DNA of 64,000 nt. Source: Actinomycetes bacterium. Its GTDB lineage: Bacteria; Actinomycetota; Coriobacteriia; Coriobacteriales; Eggerthellaceae. Position 1 is the first letter of the stretch; each line of letters begins with the position of its first letter. A program made the translations under genes and the position numbers. Shown one piece after another: positions 52,801 to 61,454 of this stretch. Location of the stretch: positions 1-64,000 of the forward strand of contig JAEXAI010000022.1 of the NCBI GenBank assembly GCA_023394615.1. The letters are read 5' to 3'. The notes beneath the pieces are model-generated. The model was not told the DNA's origin. It saw only the letters and a list, made by a program, of their open reading frames with translations, and did not search any database.

Positions 52801-52920
52801 AACATTTCAAACGGCCCGGTCCATTGAATATCGTTTAACGGGCGCGCGCAAATCGAGCGAAAGCGCGACAAAGCTCACGTCCTATTGTTGCCAAAGCACA
52901 CATCCCATTGTCAGGTTCAA
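52801..52920. repeat. Composite REP-like intergenic repeat
   Basis: Shares 21 identical bases (52842-52862) with 57877-57897, and degenerate TTCAAACGGCCCGGTCC and ACGTCCTATTG modules on both sides match the layout at 57847-57927. Confidence 0.65.
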
Positions 52921-52934
52921 CTTGTCTTGCCTGT

Positions 52935-53531
52935 TCACTCTTTTTCTAAAAGCCGTTTGATTGCGGTTCCGCTTGACTTTACGTATTCAACGACGAGGTC
53001 GGTTACTTCGTCGATGCTCACGTCTCCATAGTCTCCCGTGAGCCAGGCTCGGTACACGCTAAAGACCCCACCAGCCAAATAGTCGATGGGCACGAAAAGG
53101 GACAAATCCTTGTTGGAGCGTTTAGGCACGGGAATAAGATCGCGTACCCAATAGAGAACCTGATGCTGGATTTCTCCGAGGTATTTGTCTGCGCCATTGG
53201 CTTGTATCAGGGTGGCGTAGAGTTTACGGTTGAGTTCTATCTGTTTGCAGGCGTTTTCCAAAACGGGTCGTGGATTTTCGAGAAACCTGCCGTCTGATGC
53301 TTGCGTGATAACTTCGTGTATCTTAGTGGTGGTCTCTTCGATAAGCTCTTGCGCAACTGCATCGAGGTCGGCGTAGTGCGCATAAAATGTTGAACGGTTC
53401 AGGTCTGCCCGTTCCGCGACATCTTTTACGGTGACTTTTTCCAACCCGCGTTCTACCAAAAGCTCAGAGAAGGCCTCTCGAATAAGGCGCTTGGAGCGTA
53501 ATGAGCTGCGATATATTGCCTTTGATCCCAT
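52935..53531 (-). CDS. TetR-family regulator
   Basis: 198 aa. N-terminal HTH: LIREAFSELLVERGLEKVTVKDVAERADLNRSTFYAHYADLDAV, the classic TetR pattern. C-terminal ligand domain (YLGEIQHQVLYWVRDLI) has YLAGGVFSVYRAWL typical of this group. Divergent from the MMPL gene, whose repressor it probably is. Ligand unknown. Confidence 0.9.
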   Translation of the reverse strand: MGSKAIYRSSLRSKRLIREAFSELLVERGLEKVTVKDVAERADLNRSTFYAHYADLDAVAQELIEETTTKIHEVITQASDGRFLENPRPVLENACKQIELNRKLYATLIQANGADKYLGEIQHQVLYWVRDLIPVPKRSNKDLSLFVPIDYLAGGVFSVYRAWLTGDYGDVSIDEVTDLVVEYVKSSGTAIKRLLEKE

Positions 53532-53639
53532 AATCGTCCCTTTCTGAAAACACTTCAGTATTTTTGCGTCGGCATGCAGAAAAGCCGACCAAATATCCTA
53601 CACATTAGCCACTCAACAATTTGGTATCTCCGTGCAAAA

Positions 53640-53753
53640 TCCAACACATAGTATAAATGTATCTATATTCCGACAAACTATCTCAATATTAATTGTTGTA
53701 ATGCATTTTACCTTGTATTTTAATCAACGCAGTAAATATAAACATGTGTTGGA
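53640..53753. promoter_or_regulatory. Inverted operator-like pair between tetR and the MMPL gene
   Basis: TCCAACACAT at 53640-53649 and ATGTGTTGGA at 53744-53753 are exact reverse complements in an AT-rich spacer. They may be two TetR operator half-sites or distinct operators. Confidence 0.4.
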
Positions 53754-53778
53754 AATTATACAAGAGGTGACTTGACAA

Positions 53779-55875
53779 GTGGAACATCTGTTTCGGGCGT
53801 GCTTGAAGCACCGTAAGGCGGTAATCGTCGTGTTCATCATCGCGGCGTTTATCGCGGGCGTGTGCATACCCAGCGTGAAGGTGAACGGTGACTTCTCAAG
53901 CTACCTGCCATCCGATACGTCTTCTACGAAAAGCCTCAATAAAATGGAAGAGGTTTACGGCTCCGATTTGACGAATGTGCGCGTGTTCGTGGAGGGTATC
54001 TCGCTTGCTGATGCGCAATCCTATGTCGATGAACTTTCAAAGATGGATGGCGTTGTGAGCACCTCGTGGCTTGGCGATTATGTCGATGTGAACAAGCCGC
54101 TGGAAATGCAGAGTGATTCAACGGTGTCGGAATGGCACGACGGCACTGGCTATCTTTTCCAAGTTGCAATGACAGAGCCGTATGAGCAGGCAAGTTTCGA
54201 TACTATGCGCGCGGATGCGGAAAGCTACGACGGCGTTACCAAGGTTTCAATTGACGGCAATGCGGCGGCCCAAGCAGCCACTTTAGCCGTGGTGAGCACC
54301 GACATGGTCAAGATAATGCTTACGGTTGTGCTCGCCGTGCTTCTTGTTATATTGCTGACGACCACGAGCTTCATTCATCCCATCATCATGTTGATTACCA
54401 TCGGCATCGCCGTGGTCATCAACATGGGGACGAACCTCATTCAAGGTGAGATATCCGAGGTCACACAACTTGTGGCTGCCGTGCTGCAGCTGGCCGTTTC
54501 CATGGACTACGCTATCGTCTTGCTTGCCAACGTAAGCAAGACGCAGCGTGCTGTAGACGACCCCTTCGAGGCGATGGTATTGGCGATGACGAAATCGTTT
54601 CCCGTGGTGCTTTCGTCTGCGGCGGTCACTTTCTTCGGATTCCTGTCCCTTGTCTTCATGAAATTCCTTATCGGCCAAGATATGGGCATTGCTCTCGCCA
54701 AAGGCATCGTTGCCAGTTTTTTGTGCGTAACCTTTCTTATGCCCTGCCTGCTCTACGTGTGGCGGCGCGGTATTGCGCGCTTCACGCACAAATCGATAAT
54801 CCCCTCATTCAACAAGTTTGCCAATGTGTGCCGCAAAGCCGCTGTGCCGGCGGCGATTATCGTATGCCTTATCGCGGTTCCCGCCTACCTTGCCCAGCAG
54901 CGCGGCGAGTTTACCTATGGCGCGTCGAGCACCATCGCAAAAGGCTCGCAGTATGATTTGGAGCATACCTACATTGATGATGTGTTCGGAGAAAGCCAGT
55001 CATGGGTCATCATGGTTCCAGAAGGTCAATGGGCCAGCGAACAAGCCCTCGTCGACGATTTGCAGAGCTTGCCCACTACTCGATCGGTGCTTTCATGGTC
55101 CACAGTCGCGTCACCTGAATTGCCGTACCAGATGGCCAGTGAGTCGACATCCTCTCAGCTTATCAACGGTGGCTACAGTCGTATCGTTCTAAGCTCGGAT
55201 GTTGCAGAAGAGGGTGATCAGACATTCGCATTGGTCGAACAAGTCCGCGAATTGTGCCAACAATACTATGGTGATTCGACCTACCTGTGCGGAACAAGCG
55301 TGTCATGTTATGACATCATGGATGTGGCCTCGTCAGATTCGCTGCGATCAAAGCTCATCTCCGCAATCGCTATCGGGCTTGTGTTGCTGGTGATGTTCCG
55401 CAGCTTGTCCATCCCTTTGATATTGCTGCTCACCATCGAGCTTGCCATCTGGATAAACCTTTCCTTCCCCTATCTGCTCGGACAGGTAAACAGCTATACA
55501 GGCTATCTGGTAATCGATGCGGTGCAGTTGGGCGCTGCGGTGGACTATTCGATTATCTACACGCACGAATACCTCAGGGAGAGAAGATCCCTGCCCGCCG
55601 AACGTGCCGCGCACGAATCAATCAAGAATGCGGGCGTGCCGATTGTGATGTCTTCGACAATTTTGATTCTTGCCACGCTCGGAATCTATCTTGTGGCCAG
55701 CGTGCCCGTCATCACGCAGCTGGGAATGCTTATTTTCCGCGGCACGATTATCTCGGTCATCATGATCTTCTTGTTCATGCCATCTTTGTTTGTGGCGGGC
55801 GACTGGATTGTCAAGCATACAACACTCAACCTTCATTTCCTCGAACCTAAAAAGGAGAATGACAATGCAAAATGA
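53779..55875 (+). CDS. MMPL/RND-type membrane transporter
   Basis: 698 aa from the GTG at 53779 (AGAGGTGA upstream). Two halves, each an extracellular domain and TM bundle. The first half has TM1 IVVFIIAAFIAG, then the five-TM bundle with QLAVSMDYAIVLL; the second half has the matching LGAAVDYSIIYTHE. The Asp-Tyr pairs are the proton-coupled residues of the family. Likely exports a lipid or amphipathic compound. Overlaps the next gene by 11 bp. Confidence 0.9.
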   Translation: MEHLFRACLKHRKAVIVVFIIAAFIAGVCIPSVKVNGDFSSYLPSDTSSTKSLNKMEEVYGSDLTNVRVFVEGISLADAQSYVDELSKMDGVVSTSWLGDYVDVNKPLEMQSDSTVSEWHDGTGYLFQVAMTEPYEQASFDTMRADAESYDGVTKVSIDGNAAAQAATLAVVSTDMVKIMLTVVLAVLLVILLTTTSFIHPIIMLITIGIAVVINMGTNLIQGEISEVTQLVAAVLQLAVSMDYAIVLLANVSKTQRAVDDPFEAMVLAMTKSFPVVLSSAAVTFFGFLSLVFMKFLIGQDMGIALAKGIVASFLCVTFLMPCLLYVWRRGIARFTHKSIIPSFNKFANVCRKAAVPAAIIVCLIAVPAYLAQQRGEFTYGASSTIAKGSQYDLEHTYIDDVFGESQSWVIMVPEGQWASEQALVDDLQSLPTTRSVLSWSTVASPELPYQMASESTSSQLINGGYSRIVLSSDVAEEGDQTFALVEQVRELCQQYYGDSTYLCGTSVSCYDIMDVASSDSLRSKLISAIAIGLVLLVMFRSLSIPLILLLTIELAIWINLSFPYLLGQVNSYTGYLVIDAVQLGAAVDYSIIYTHEYLRERRSLPAERAAHESIKNAGVPIVMSSTILILATLGIYLVASVPVITQLGMLIFRGTIISVIMIFLFMPSLFVAGDWIVKHTTLNLHFLEPKKENDNAK

Positions 55876-57781
55876 AAGCACCGATATGGAAAAACAGGGA
55901 TGCGAAACCAGCCCAAGAGGCCGTCGCGTCAAACTAGCGACCCTCGCCCTTTCGTTGGCGGTGGTGATGGGAGCGGCATCTTTTGCGTACGCGAACGGCA
56001 CCGACGGCGGCAGTAGTGCGCAAGACTCCGCAAAACAGACGGATTCGGTTTCGCAAGAAGCTCAGAATGTGAAGAAAGACGAGGTCATCTATACGAAACT
56101 CGATGCTTCGGGCAACAAGACGGGAGTGTATGCAGTCAACGAATTCCAGACGGACGAAGCGACGCGCATCGTTGACGCAGGCAATTACAGCAATGTGCAG
56201 AATCTCTCGACCAGCGAGACGATTAAGCAGAACGGCAAATCCATTGAAATGACCACGCTCGCAGGGAAACCCACATACTACGAGGGGTATATGGATGCGA
56301 GCACGCAGCTTCCCTGGAATATCAAGATCACGTACTACTTGAATGGTGAAAAAGTCGATCCAAACAATTTGTACAATGCGAACGGCGATTTGGAAATAGT
56401 GCTCGATATCGATCCGGCAAGCGATGTTTCCGGGGTGAGCGATTTCGCGAACAGTTTCGTTATGCAGGCGCAGGGAACGTTTTCAAACAGCAGCTTTAAA
56501 ATAGAAGAGGCAACGGATGCGACCATCGTCAAAGAAGGCTCATCCACAACGCTTACGTACCTGATTCTTCCAGGGGGCAGCGGCAGCTATCACATAAAGG
56601 GCAAGGCAAGCGATTTCGAGTATTCTGGCTGGCAGATTGCCGGCATGTCGCTGTCTATGTCAATCGATCTTTCAAAGGCCGACACATCAGAGCTTTCGAA
56701 TGCCGCAGGCGAGCTTGAGAGCGCCACAACCAGTTTAGCTGATGGATCGGCCAGCCTCGCAGATGGCATTTCAAGCATCACATCTGGTGCAGCCAGCGGT
56801 GCTTCCGGAGCCGCACAGCTTGATTCGGGCGCGCAGAGTTTGCAGTCCGGCACAGCTGCGTTCGCTTCGGGAATTTCCAAGATCAAAAGCGGATCGGATA
56901 CCCTCGATTCTGGTGTGACGGAACTGTCGGGTGGTCTCTCGACGCTCGATTCGAAAAGCGCGGCTCTTACCGGCGGTTGGAACTCAATCTACGGTGGCAT
57001 CGGCACGCTTTCGCAAAGCATTGCGAGCGCACAGGCAGATACTTCAACGTCGTCTGAGTCCTACCAGCAGGCTTTGACGGCATATTCGCAAGCGAAACAG
57101 GCAGTGAGCGACGAGCTTGCGAAACCATCACCTGATGCCACGGCGCTTCAAACCGATATAGAGAACTTGAGCAATGCATCGGCTACGCTCGGTTCGCTTC
57201 AGGGCGCAAACGGTACGCTTTCGTCTATAGCTCCCGGCGTTGATTCGCTTGATTCAGGTGCCGCCGAATTCGATGGCGGTCTTACTTCCTACACGTCAGG
57301 TGTAAGCGCCCTGTCCAGTGGCTCGACCAAACTTGTTTCAGGGGCCGACTCGCTGAGCCAAGGGCTGGCAGCTGCCGATGAATCTGCGGGCACGTTGGCC
57401 TCGGGTGCGAAAAGCCTGGCGTCGGGCACGTCTTCGCTCTCAAGTGGCTTAACCGAGCTGGCAAGCGGCTCACAGACGGCTTGGGAGGGCGCTGATGCTT
57501 TGAGCAGCGGCTCTTCAGAGTTGGCGAAGTCGGTCAGCGGATTGGACAAGCAGATTCTCGACAGCGTTCAGGCGACAATCGACGAGAAACTGGGTAAAGG
57601 ATTTCAGGTGCATTCTTTTGTCGATTCCAGCAACACGAACGTCAAGTCGGTGGAATTCGTCTACGTGAGTGGCGGCGTGGAAAAGCCGAGCAACGACGAG
57701 AAAGCCGCTGAGGAACAGGACAGCGGCGATGACGGAACCATAATCGATCGCATCGTCGCGCTCTTCACGGGCACGAAGTAA
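55865..57781 (+). CDS. Exported protein with heptad (X3-Leu-X2-Gly) repeats
   Basis: 638 aa. Basic start, signal peptide (LATLALSLAVVMGAASFAYA), a ~240-aa domain, then from ~residue 270 many SLADGI/LDSGAQSLQSG repeats of the TIGR03057 type interrupted at ~370-460 by a helical stretch. Such proteins, including YhgE-like ones, are exported and usually sit with MMPL pumps, as here. No C-terminal TM is obvious. ATG lies in the mmpL end. Confidence 0.82.
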   Translation: MQNESTDMEKQGCETSPRGRRVKLATLALSLAVVMGAASFAYANGTDGGSSAQDSAKQTDSVSQEAQNVKKDEVIYTKLDASGNKTGVYAVNEFQTDEATRIVDAGNYSNVQNLSTSETIKQNGKSIEMTTLAGKPTYYEGYMDASTQLPWNIKITYYLNGEKVDPNNLYNANGDLEIVLDIDPASDVSGVSDFANSFVMQAQGTFSNSSFKIEEATDATIVKEGSSTTLTYLILPGGSGSYHIKGKASDFEYSGWQIAGMSLSMSIDLSKADTSELSNAAGELESATTSLADGSASLADGISSITSGAASGASGAAQLDSGAQSLQSGTAAFASGISKIKSGSDTLDSGVTELSGGLSTLDSKSAALTGGWNSIYGGIGTLSQSIASAQADTSTSSESYQQALTAYSQAKQAVSDELAKPSPDATALQTDIENLSNASATLGSLQGANGTLSSIAPGVDSLDSGAAEFDGGLTSYTSGVSALSSGSTKLVSGADSLSQGLAAADESAGTLASGAKSLASGTSSLSSGLTELASGSQTAWEGADALSSGSSELAKSVSGLDKQILDSVQATIDEKLGKGFQVHSFVDSSNTNVKSVEFVYVSGGVEKPSNDEKAAEEQDSGDDGTIIDRIVALFTGTK

Positions 57782-58101
57782 CGAGCCTAGAAAGTGCGTT
57801 GGGAATACTTTCTTTCGGCGCATTATCGGTGATTTATTTCGAAGGAACATGCCAAACGACACAGTCCTTTCATGGTGCGCGCGCAAATCGAGCGAAAACG
57901 TGTCAAACGACCCGTCCTACTGTCAGGTTTTTCGCACTCACGAAGAAATCGTGTTGATGCTTGCGCCTTTTTTCCCTCGTGGTACAATACCGAAGTTTCT
58001 ATATCACACATGCGTGCCGGACTTGCGTCCGCCAGTGGCCACCGAAAAAGGCTGCGGACCGGGGATGAACGTGCGCAGAGGACTAACGAATGGAGAAAAG
58101 C
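57782..58101. other. 320-bp gap before rpsB with REP-like repeat
   Basis: The repeat at 57847-57927 carries an exact 21-base match (57877-57897) to 52842-52862 and an exact 25-base match (57898-57922) to 17519-17543. A -10-like TACAAT (57984-57989) with TTGATG 30 bp upstream may be part of the rpsB promoter. No gene seen. Confidence 0.5.
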
Positions 58102-58899
58102 ATGACCAAGGTCAGCATCCAGACCCTGCTTGACGCAGGCGCCCATTTCGGGCATCAGACACGCCGTTGGAACCCCAAGATGAAGCCGTATATCTTCGGC
58201 AGCCGCGGTGACATCTACATCATCGACTTGAAGAAAACCCTGTTGGGATTGGACCAGGCGTACACATTCGTGTCGAGCCTAGCTGCAAACGGCGGCACCA
58301 TCTTGTTTGTGGGCACCAAAAAGCAGGCCCAGGAAAGCATCGCCGAAGCTGCCAATAGCTGCGGAATGCCCTATGTGAACGCTCGTTGGCTGGGCGGCAT
58401 GCTCACCAACTTCGTGACTATCCGCTCTCGCGTGACCCGCATGGAAGAGCTGGAAGCTATGGACACCGACGGCCGCATGGCTCAGCTGCCCAAAAAAGAG
58501 CAGATTCTGCTGCATAAGGAACTCACCAAACTGCAGACCAACCTGAACGGCATTCGCAATATGAAGAAGGCCCCCGACGCTATCTTCGTCATTGACACCA
58601 CCCGCGAGGTTATTTCCATCCGTGAGGCGCAGCGCCTGCACATTCCCGTTGTGGGAACACTGGACACCAACTGCGACCCCGATGACGTGGATTACGGCAT
58701 TCCCGCAAACGACGACGCCATTCGCTCGGTGAAAATGCTCACCGACTTCATCGCATCCGCCGTTATCGCCGGAACGGGTGCACCTATCACGGCTTCCGAG
58801 ATGGCCGCTGACGCCGCTTCTGCCCCAGCTGCTCCTGTGGCTGCCGCTCCTGAGGCTGTAGCAGCTCCTGCCGAGGCCGCAGCCCCTGCTGCCGAATAG
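58102..58899 (+). CDS. rpsB: 30S ribosomal protein S2
   Basis: 265 aa from ATG 58102 (GGAG upstream; 58090 possible). TKVSIQTLLDAGAHFGHQTRRWNPKM, FVGTKKQAQESI, NARWLGGMLTNF and PDAIFVID are conserved. Last ~30 residues are Ala/Pro-rich, beyond the usual end. Followed by tsf, with a hairpin in between. Confidence 0.97.
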   Translation: MTKVSIQTLLDAGAHFGHQTRRWNPKMKPYIFGSRGDIYIIDLKKTLLGLDQAYTFVSSLAANGGTILFVGTKKQAQESIAEAANSCGMPYVNARWLGGMLTNFVTIRSRVTRMEELEAMDTDGRMAQLPKKEQILLHKELTKLQTNLNGIRNMKKAPDAIFVIDTTREVISIREAQRLHIPVVGTLDTNCDPDDVDYGIPANDDAIRSVKMLTDFIASAVIAGTGAPITASEMAADAASAPAAPVAAAPEAVAAPAEAAAPAAE

Positions 58900-58910
58900 C
58901 ACAAAACCTT

Positions 58911-58940
58911 CGATGCCGCCCGTATGCGCGAGCGGCATCG
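58911..58940 (+). promoter_or_regulatory. Hairpin in the rpsB-tsf spacer
   Basis: CGATGCCGC (58911-58919) pairs with GCGGCATCG (58932-58940), followed by TTTC only. Attenuator or processing site more likely than a full terminator. Confidence 0.5.
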
Positions 58941-58971
58941 TTTCACCCCGCTGACAACGAAAGGAACAACC

Positions 58972-59835
58972 ATGGCTCAAGTTACCGCTGCAATGGTTAA
59001 AGAACTCCGCGAAATGACCGGCGCCGGCATGATGGAATGCAAGAAGGCCCTGGTCGAGGCCGAAGGCGTCCTCGACGCTGCGGTCGATGTGCTGCGTACC
59101 GCCGGTTTGGCGAAAGCTGCCAAGAAAGCTGGTCGTGCTACCAACGAAGGCACCATCATGGCGCTCGTTTCCGACGACTGCACCAAAGGCGCCCTAGTCG
59201 AGCTCGATTGCGAGACCGACTTCGTGGCCATGAACGAGAAATTTACCGCCTATGCCACCAAGTTCGCCCAGGTGGTTATCGACGAGAATCCTGCCGACAT
59301 CGATGCCCTGAACGCTTGCGCGCTTGACGGCAGCACCGTGGGCGAGACCCTTACCGAGGCTATCCACATTATCGGCGAGAACATCCAGCTGCCGCGTTTC
59401 GGCCGCATGGAAGGTGATGCCGTTTCCAGCTACATCCACGGTGCCGGTAAAATCGGCGTGTTGGTGCAGTTCAAGGTAGGCAAGTCCGAGACCGCCACGA
59501 ACGCCGACTTCCAGCGCTATGGCCGCGATGTGGCCATGCAGGTTGCCGCCGCCGCTCCTGTTGCTGCTCGTCGCGATTCTGTCGACCCGGCTACTATCGA
59601 GCACGAGATGGGTATCTACAAGGCCCAGGCTGCCGAATCAGGCAAGCCCGAAGCCATTCAGGAAAAGATTGCTCTGGGTCGCATGGATAAGTTCTACAAG
59701 GAAAACTGCCTGACCGAGCAGGAGTACGTGAAGAACCCCGACCAGACCGTCGCGCAGTACACCGACGAAGTGGCCAAGAAGCTGGGCGACACCATCGAAA
59801 TCGTCGACTTCATGCGTCTCGCATTGGGTGAATAA
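58972..59835 (+). CDS. tsf: Elongation factor Ts
   Basis: 287 aa from ATG 58972 (GAAAGGA upstream). LREMTGAGMMECKKAL at the N-terminus and ELDCETDFVAMNEKF (the EF-Tu contact motif) are clear; two core subdomains and the C-terminal helix follow (LTEQEYVKNPDQTVAQY). Nucleotide exchange factor for EF-Tu. Confidence 0.96.
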   Translation: MAQVTAAMVKELREMTGAGMMECKKALVEAEGVLDAAVDVLRTAGLAKAAKKAGRATNEGTIMALVSDDCTKGALVELDCETDFVAMNEKFTAYATKFAQVVIDENPADIDALNACALDGSTVGETLTEAIHIIGENIQLPRFGRMEGDAVSSYIHGAGKIGVLVQFKVGKSETATNADFQRYGRDVAMQVAAAAPVAARRDSVDPATIEHEMGIYKAQAAESGKPEAIQEKIALGRMDKFYKENCLTEQEYVKNPDQTVAQYTDEVAKKLGDTIEIVDFMRLALGE

Positions 59836-60140
59836 CCCTGTAGGATTGCAACAGCGCAACCTTGCGCGCTGCGATTGGGTCAAACGTTCATAGAATAATT
59901 GGGGAGCCTTCGGGCGCCCCTTTTTATTCTGTGCCCTTCTGGATTCTGTGTGAGACTGTGCGGTGGTGGGCTGTTCTGCTTATAATCTGATGTGGAAAAT
60001 TAATCCGTGCGGCATACTGGCTGTGCGTGTGTTGGGAATTTGGCGAGAGAGGGCCACGGGCGGCGATTGAATCGTGAATCCGTCGGCTGAAAGCCTGCAA
60101 CGCTCCTGTGGGCGAATGCGAATCGAAAGAAGCGTGACTC
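59836..60140. other. 305-bp gap between tsf and murA
   Basis: Apart from the terminator, TATAAT at 59981-59986 is a possible -10 of murA; its -35 is unclear. Nothing else recognised. Confidence 0.4.
59901..59925 (+). terminator. Rho-independent terminator after tsf
   Basis: GGGGAGCC, TTCG tetraloop, GGCGCCCC (one mismatch), TTTTT. Textbook UUCG-type terminator. Confidence 0.93.
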
Positions 60141-61436
60141 ATGTCGGAAGAAGTAATCATCGCTCGCGAAAGCGAGAATATTGCCGGTACCGTGAAGGCG
60201 TCAGGTGCGAAAAACTCCGCATTAAAACTGATGGCAGCTGCTATTTTGGGGCAGGGAAAATCAACCATCGCAAATGCACCCCGCATATCCGACATCAACA
60301 TCATGGCTGAGGTTCTGCGTCGACTCGGCGCACAGGTCAGTCGCGAAGAGCACGTGATCACTATTGACACGGCAAACGTTGACAAATACGAAACGCCCTA
60401 TGAGCTGGTGTCGAAAATGCGTGCCAGTATATCTGTGCTCGGTCCGCTTGTTGGTCGTTTTGGTCGTGCGCATGTTGCCATGCCTGGCGGTTGTCAGATT
60501 GGCGCTCGAAAGATCGACATGCACTTGGTAGGCCTTGAGCAGCTCGGTGTGCAGTTCGATGTGGAGCATGGTTACCTCATCGCCACGACGCCGAAAGGTC
60601 TGCACGGCGGAAACGTCATGCTCGATTTCCCCAGCGTGGGCGCAACCGAGAACACCATGATGGCTGCTGCAGTGGCCGATGGCGAAACATTTATCGACAA
60701 TGCTGCGCGCGAACCGGAAATCGAAGATTTGGCGAACATGCTCAACGCCATGGGCGCCCATGTATCCGGTGCGGGCACCTCGTCTATCACCATAGAAGGC
60801 GTGCCGCTTGATGCTATGCACCCCTGCAACCACACTACTGTAGGCGATCGCATCGAGGCTGGCACGTTTCTGGTAGGGGGCGCGCTTTTGGGAGGACCAG
60901 TTACCGTGACGGGCATCGATCCGTCGTATCTGCGTATGGCGTTGGTAAAGCTGCGTGCGATGGGGTGCACCGTGGAAAGCGGCGCCGACTACATTACCGT
61001 CAGTCGTCAGGCGCCTTTGCAACCAGTTGATATTCAGACGTTGCCCCATCCTGGATTCCCGACCGACTTGCAAGCGCAATTCATGCTTTTGGCGTCTTTG
61101 GCCAAAGGTAATTCCATGATTACGGAAAACGTTTTCGAGAACCGCTTCATGTTTGCCGCTGAATTGGTGCGTATGGGGGCGGATATCGCTATAGACGACC
61201 ATCATGCGCTTGTGCACGGGGTCGATGCATTGCAGGGCGCACCGGTGGAATCCACCGATCTGCGTGCTGGCGCCGCACTGGTTTTGGCCGGGTTGGTAGC
61301 CGAAGGCGAAACCTGCGTGCGTCGTATCGCGCATATCGATCGCGGATACGAAGACTACGTAGGCAAACTGCAATCGCTGGGGGCCAATGTTGAGCGTAGC
61401 GTTATCGACAGCTCTTCTGCTGTAGAGCCTCTGTAG
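60141..61436 (+). CDS. murA: UDP-N-acetylglucosamine 1-carboxyvinyltransferase
   Basis: 431 aa; first committed step of peptidoglycan synthesis. GTVKASGAKNSALKLMAAAI near the N-terminus, the MPGGCQIGARKIDMHL loop with the catalytic/fosfomycin-reactive Cys, GATENTMMAAAVADG, DRIEAGTF, HPGFPTDLQAQFM and ENRFMFAAELVRMGADI are all conserved. ATG follows GAAAGAAGCG. No second MurA in the window. Confidence 0.96.
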   Translation: MSEEVIIARESENIAGTVKASGAKNSALKLMAAAILGQGKSTIANAPRISDINIMAEVLRRLGAQVSREEHVITIDTANVDKYETPYELVSKMRASISVLGPLVGRFGRAHVAMPGGCQIGARKIDMHLVGLEQLGVQFDVEHGYLIATTPKGLHGGNVMLDFPSVGATENTMMAAAVADGETFIDNAAREPEIEDLANMLNAMGAHVSGAGTSSITIEGVPLDAMHPCNHTTVGDRIEAGTFLVGGALLGGPVTVTGIDPSYLRMALVKLRAMGCTVESGADYITVSRQAPLQPVDIQTLPHPGFPTDLQAQFMLLASLAKGNSMITENVFENRFMFAAELVRMGADIAIDDHHALVHGVDALQGAPVESTDLRAGAALVLAGLVAEGETCVRRIAHIDRGYEDYVGKLQSLGANVERSVIDSSSAVEPL

Positions 61437-61454
61437 TTAATCTGGGGCAGGGCG

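Noticed and set aside
60261..61373. 370-codon minus-strand frame over murA
   Set aside because: Antisense shadow of murA.
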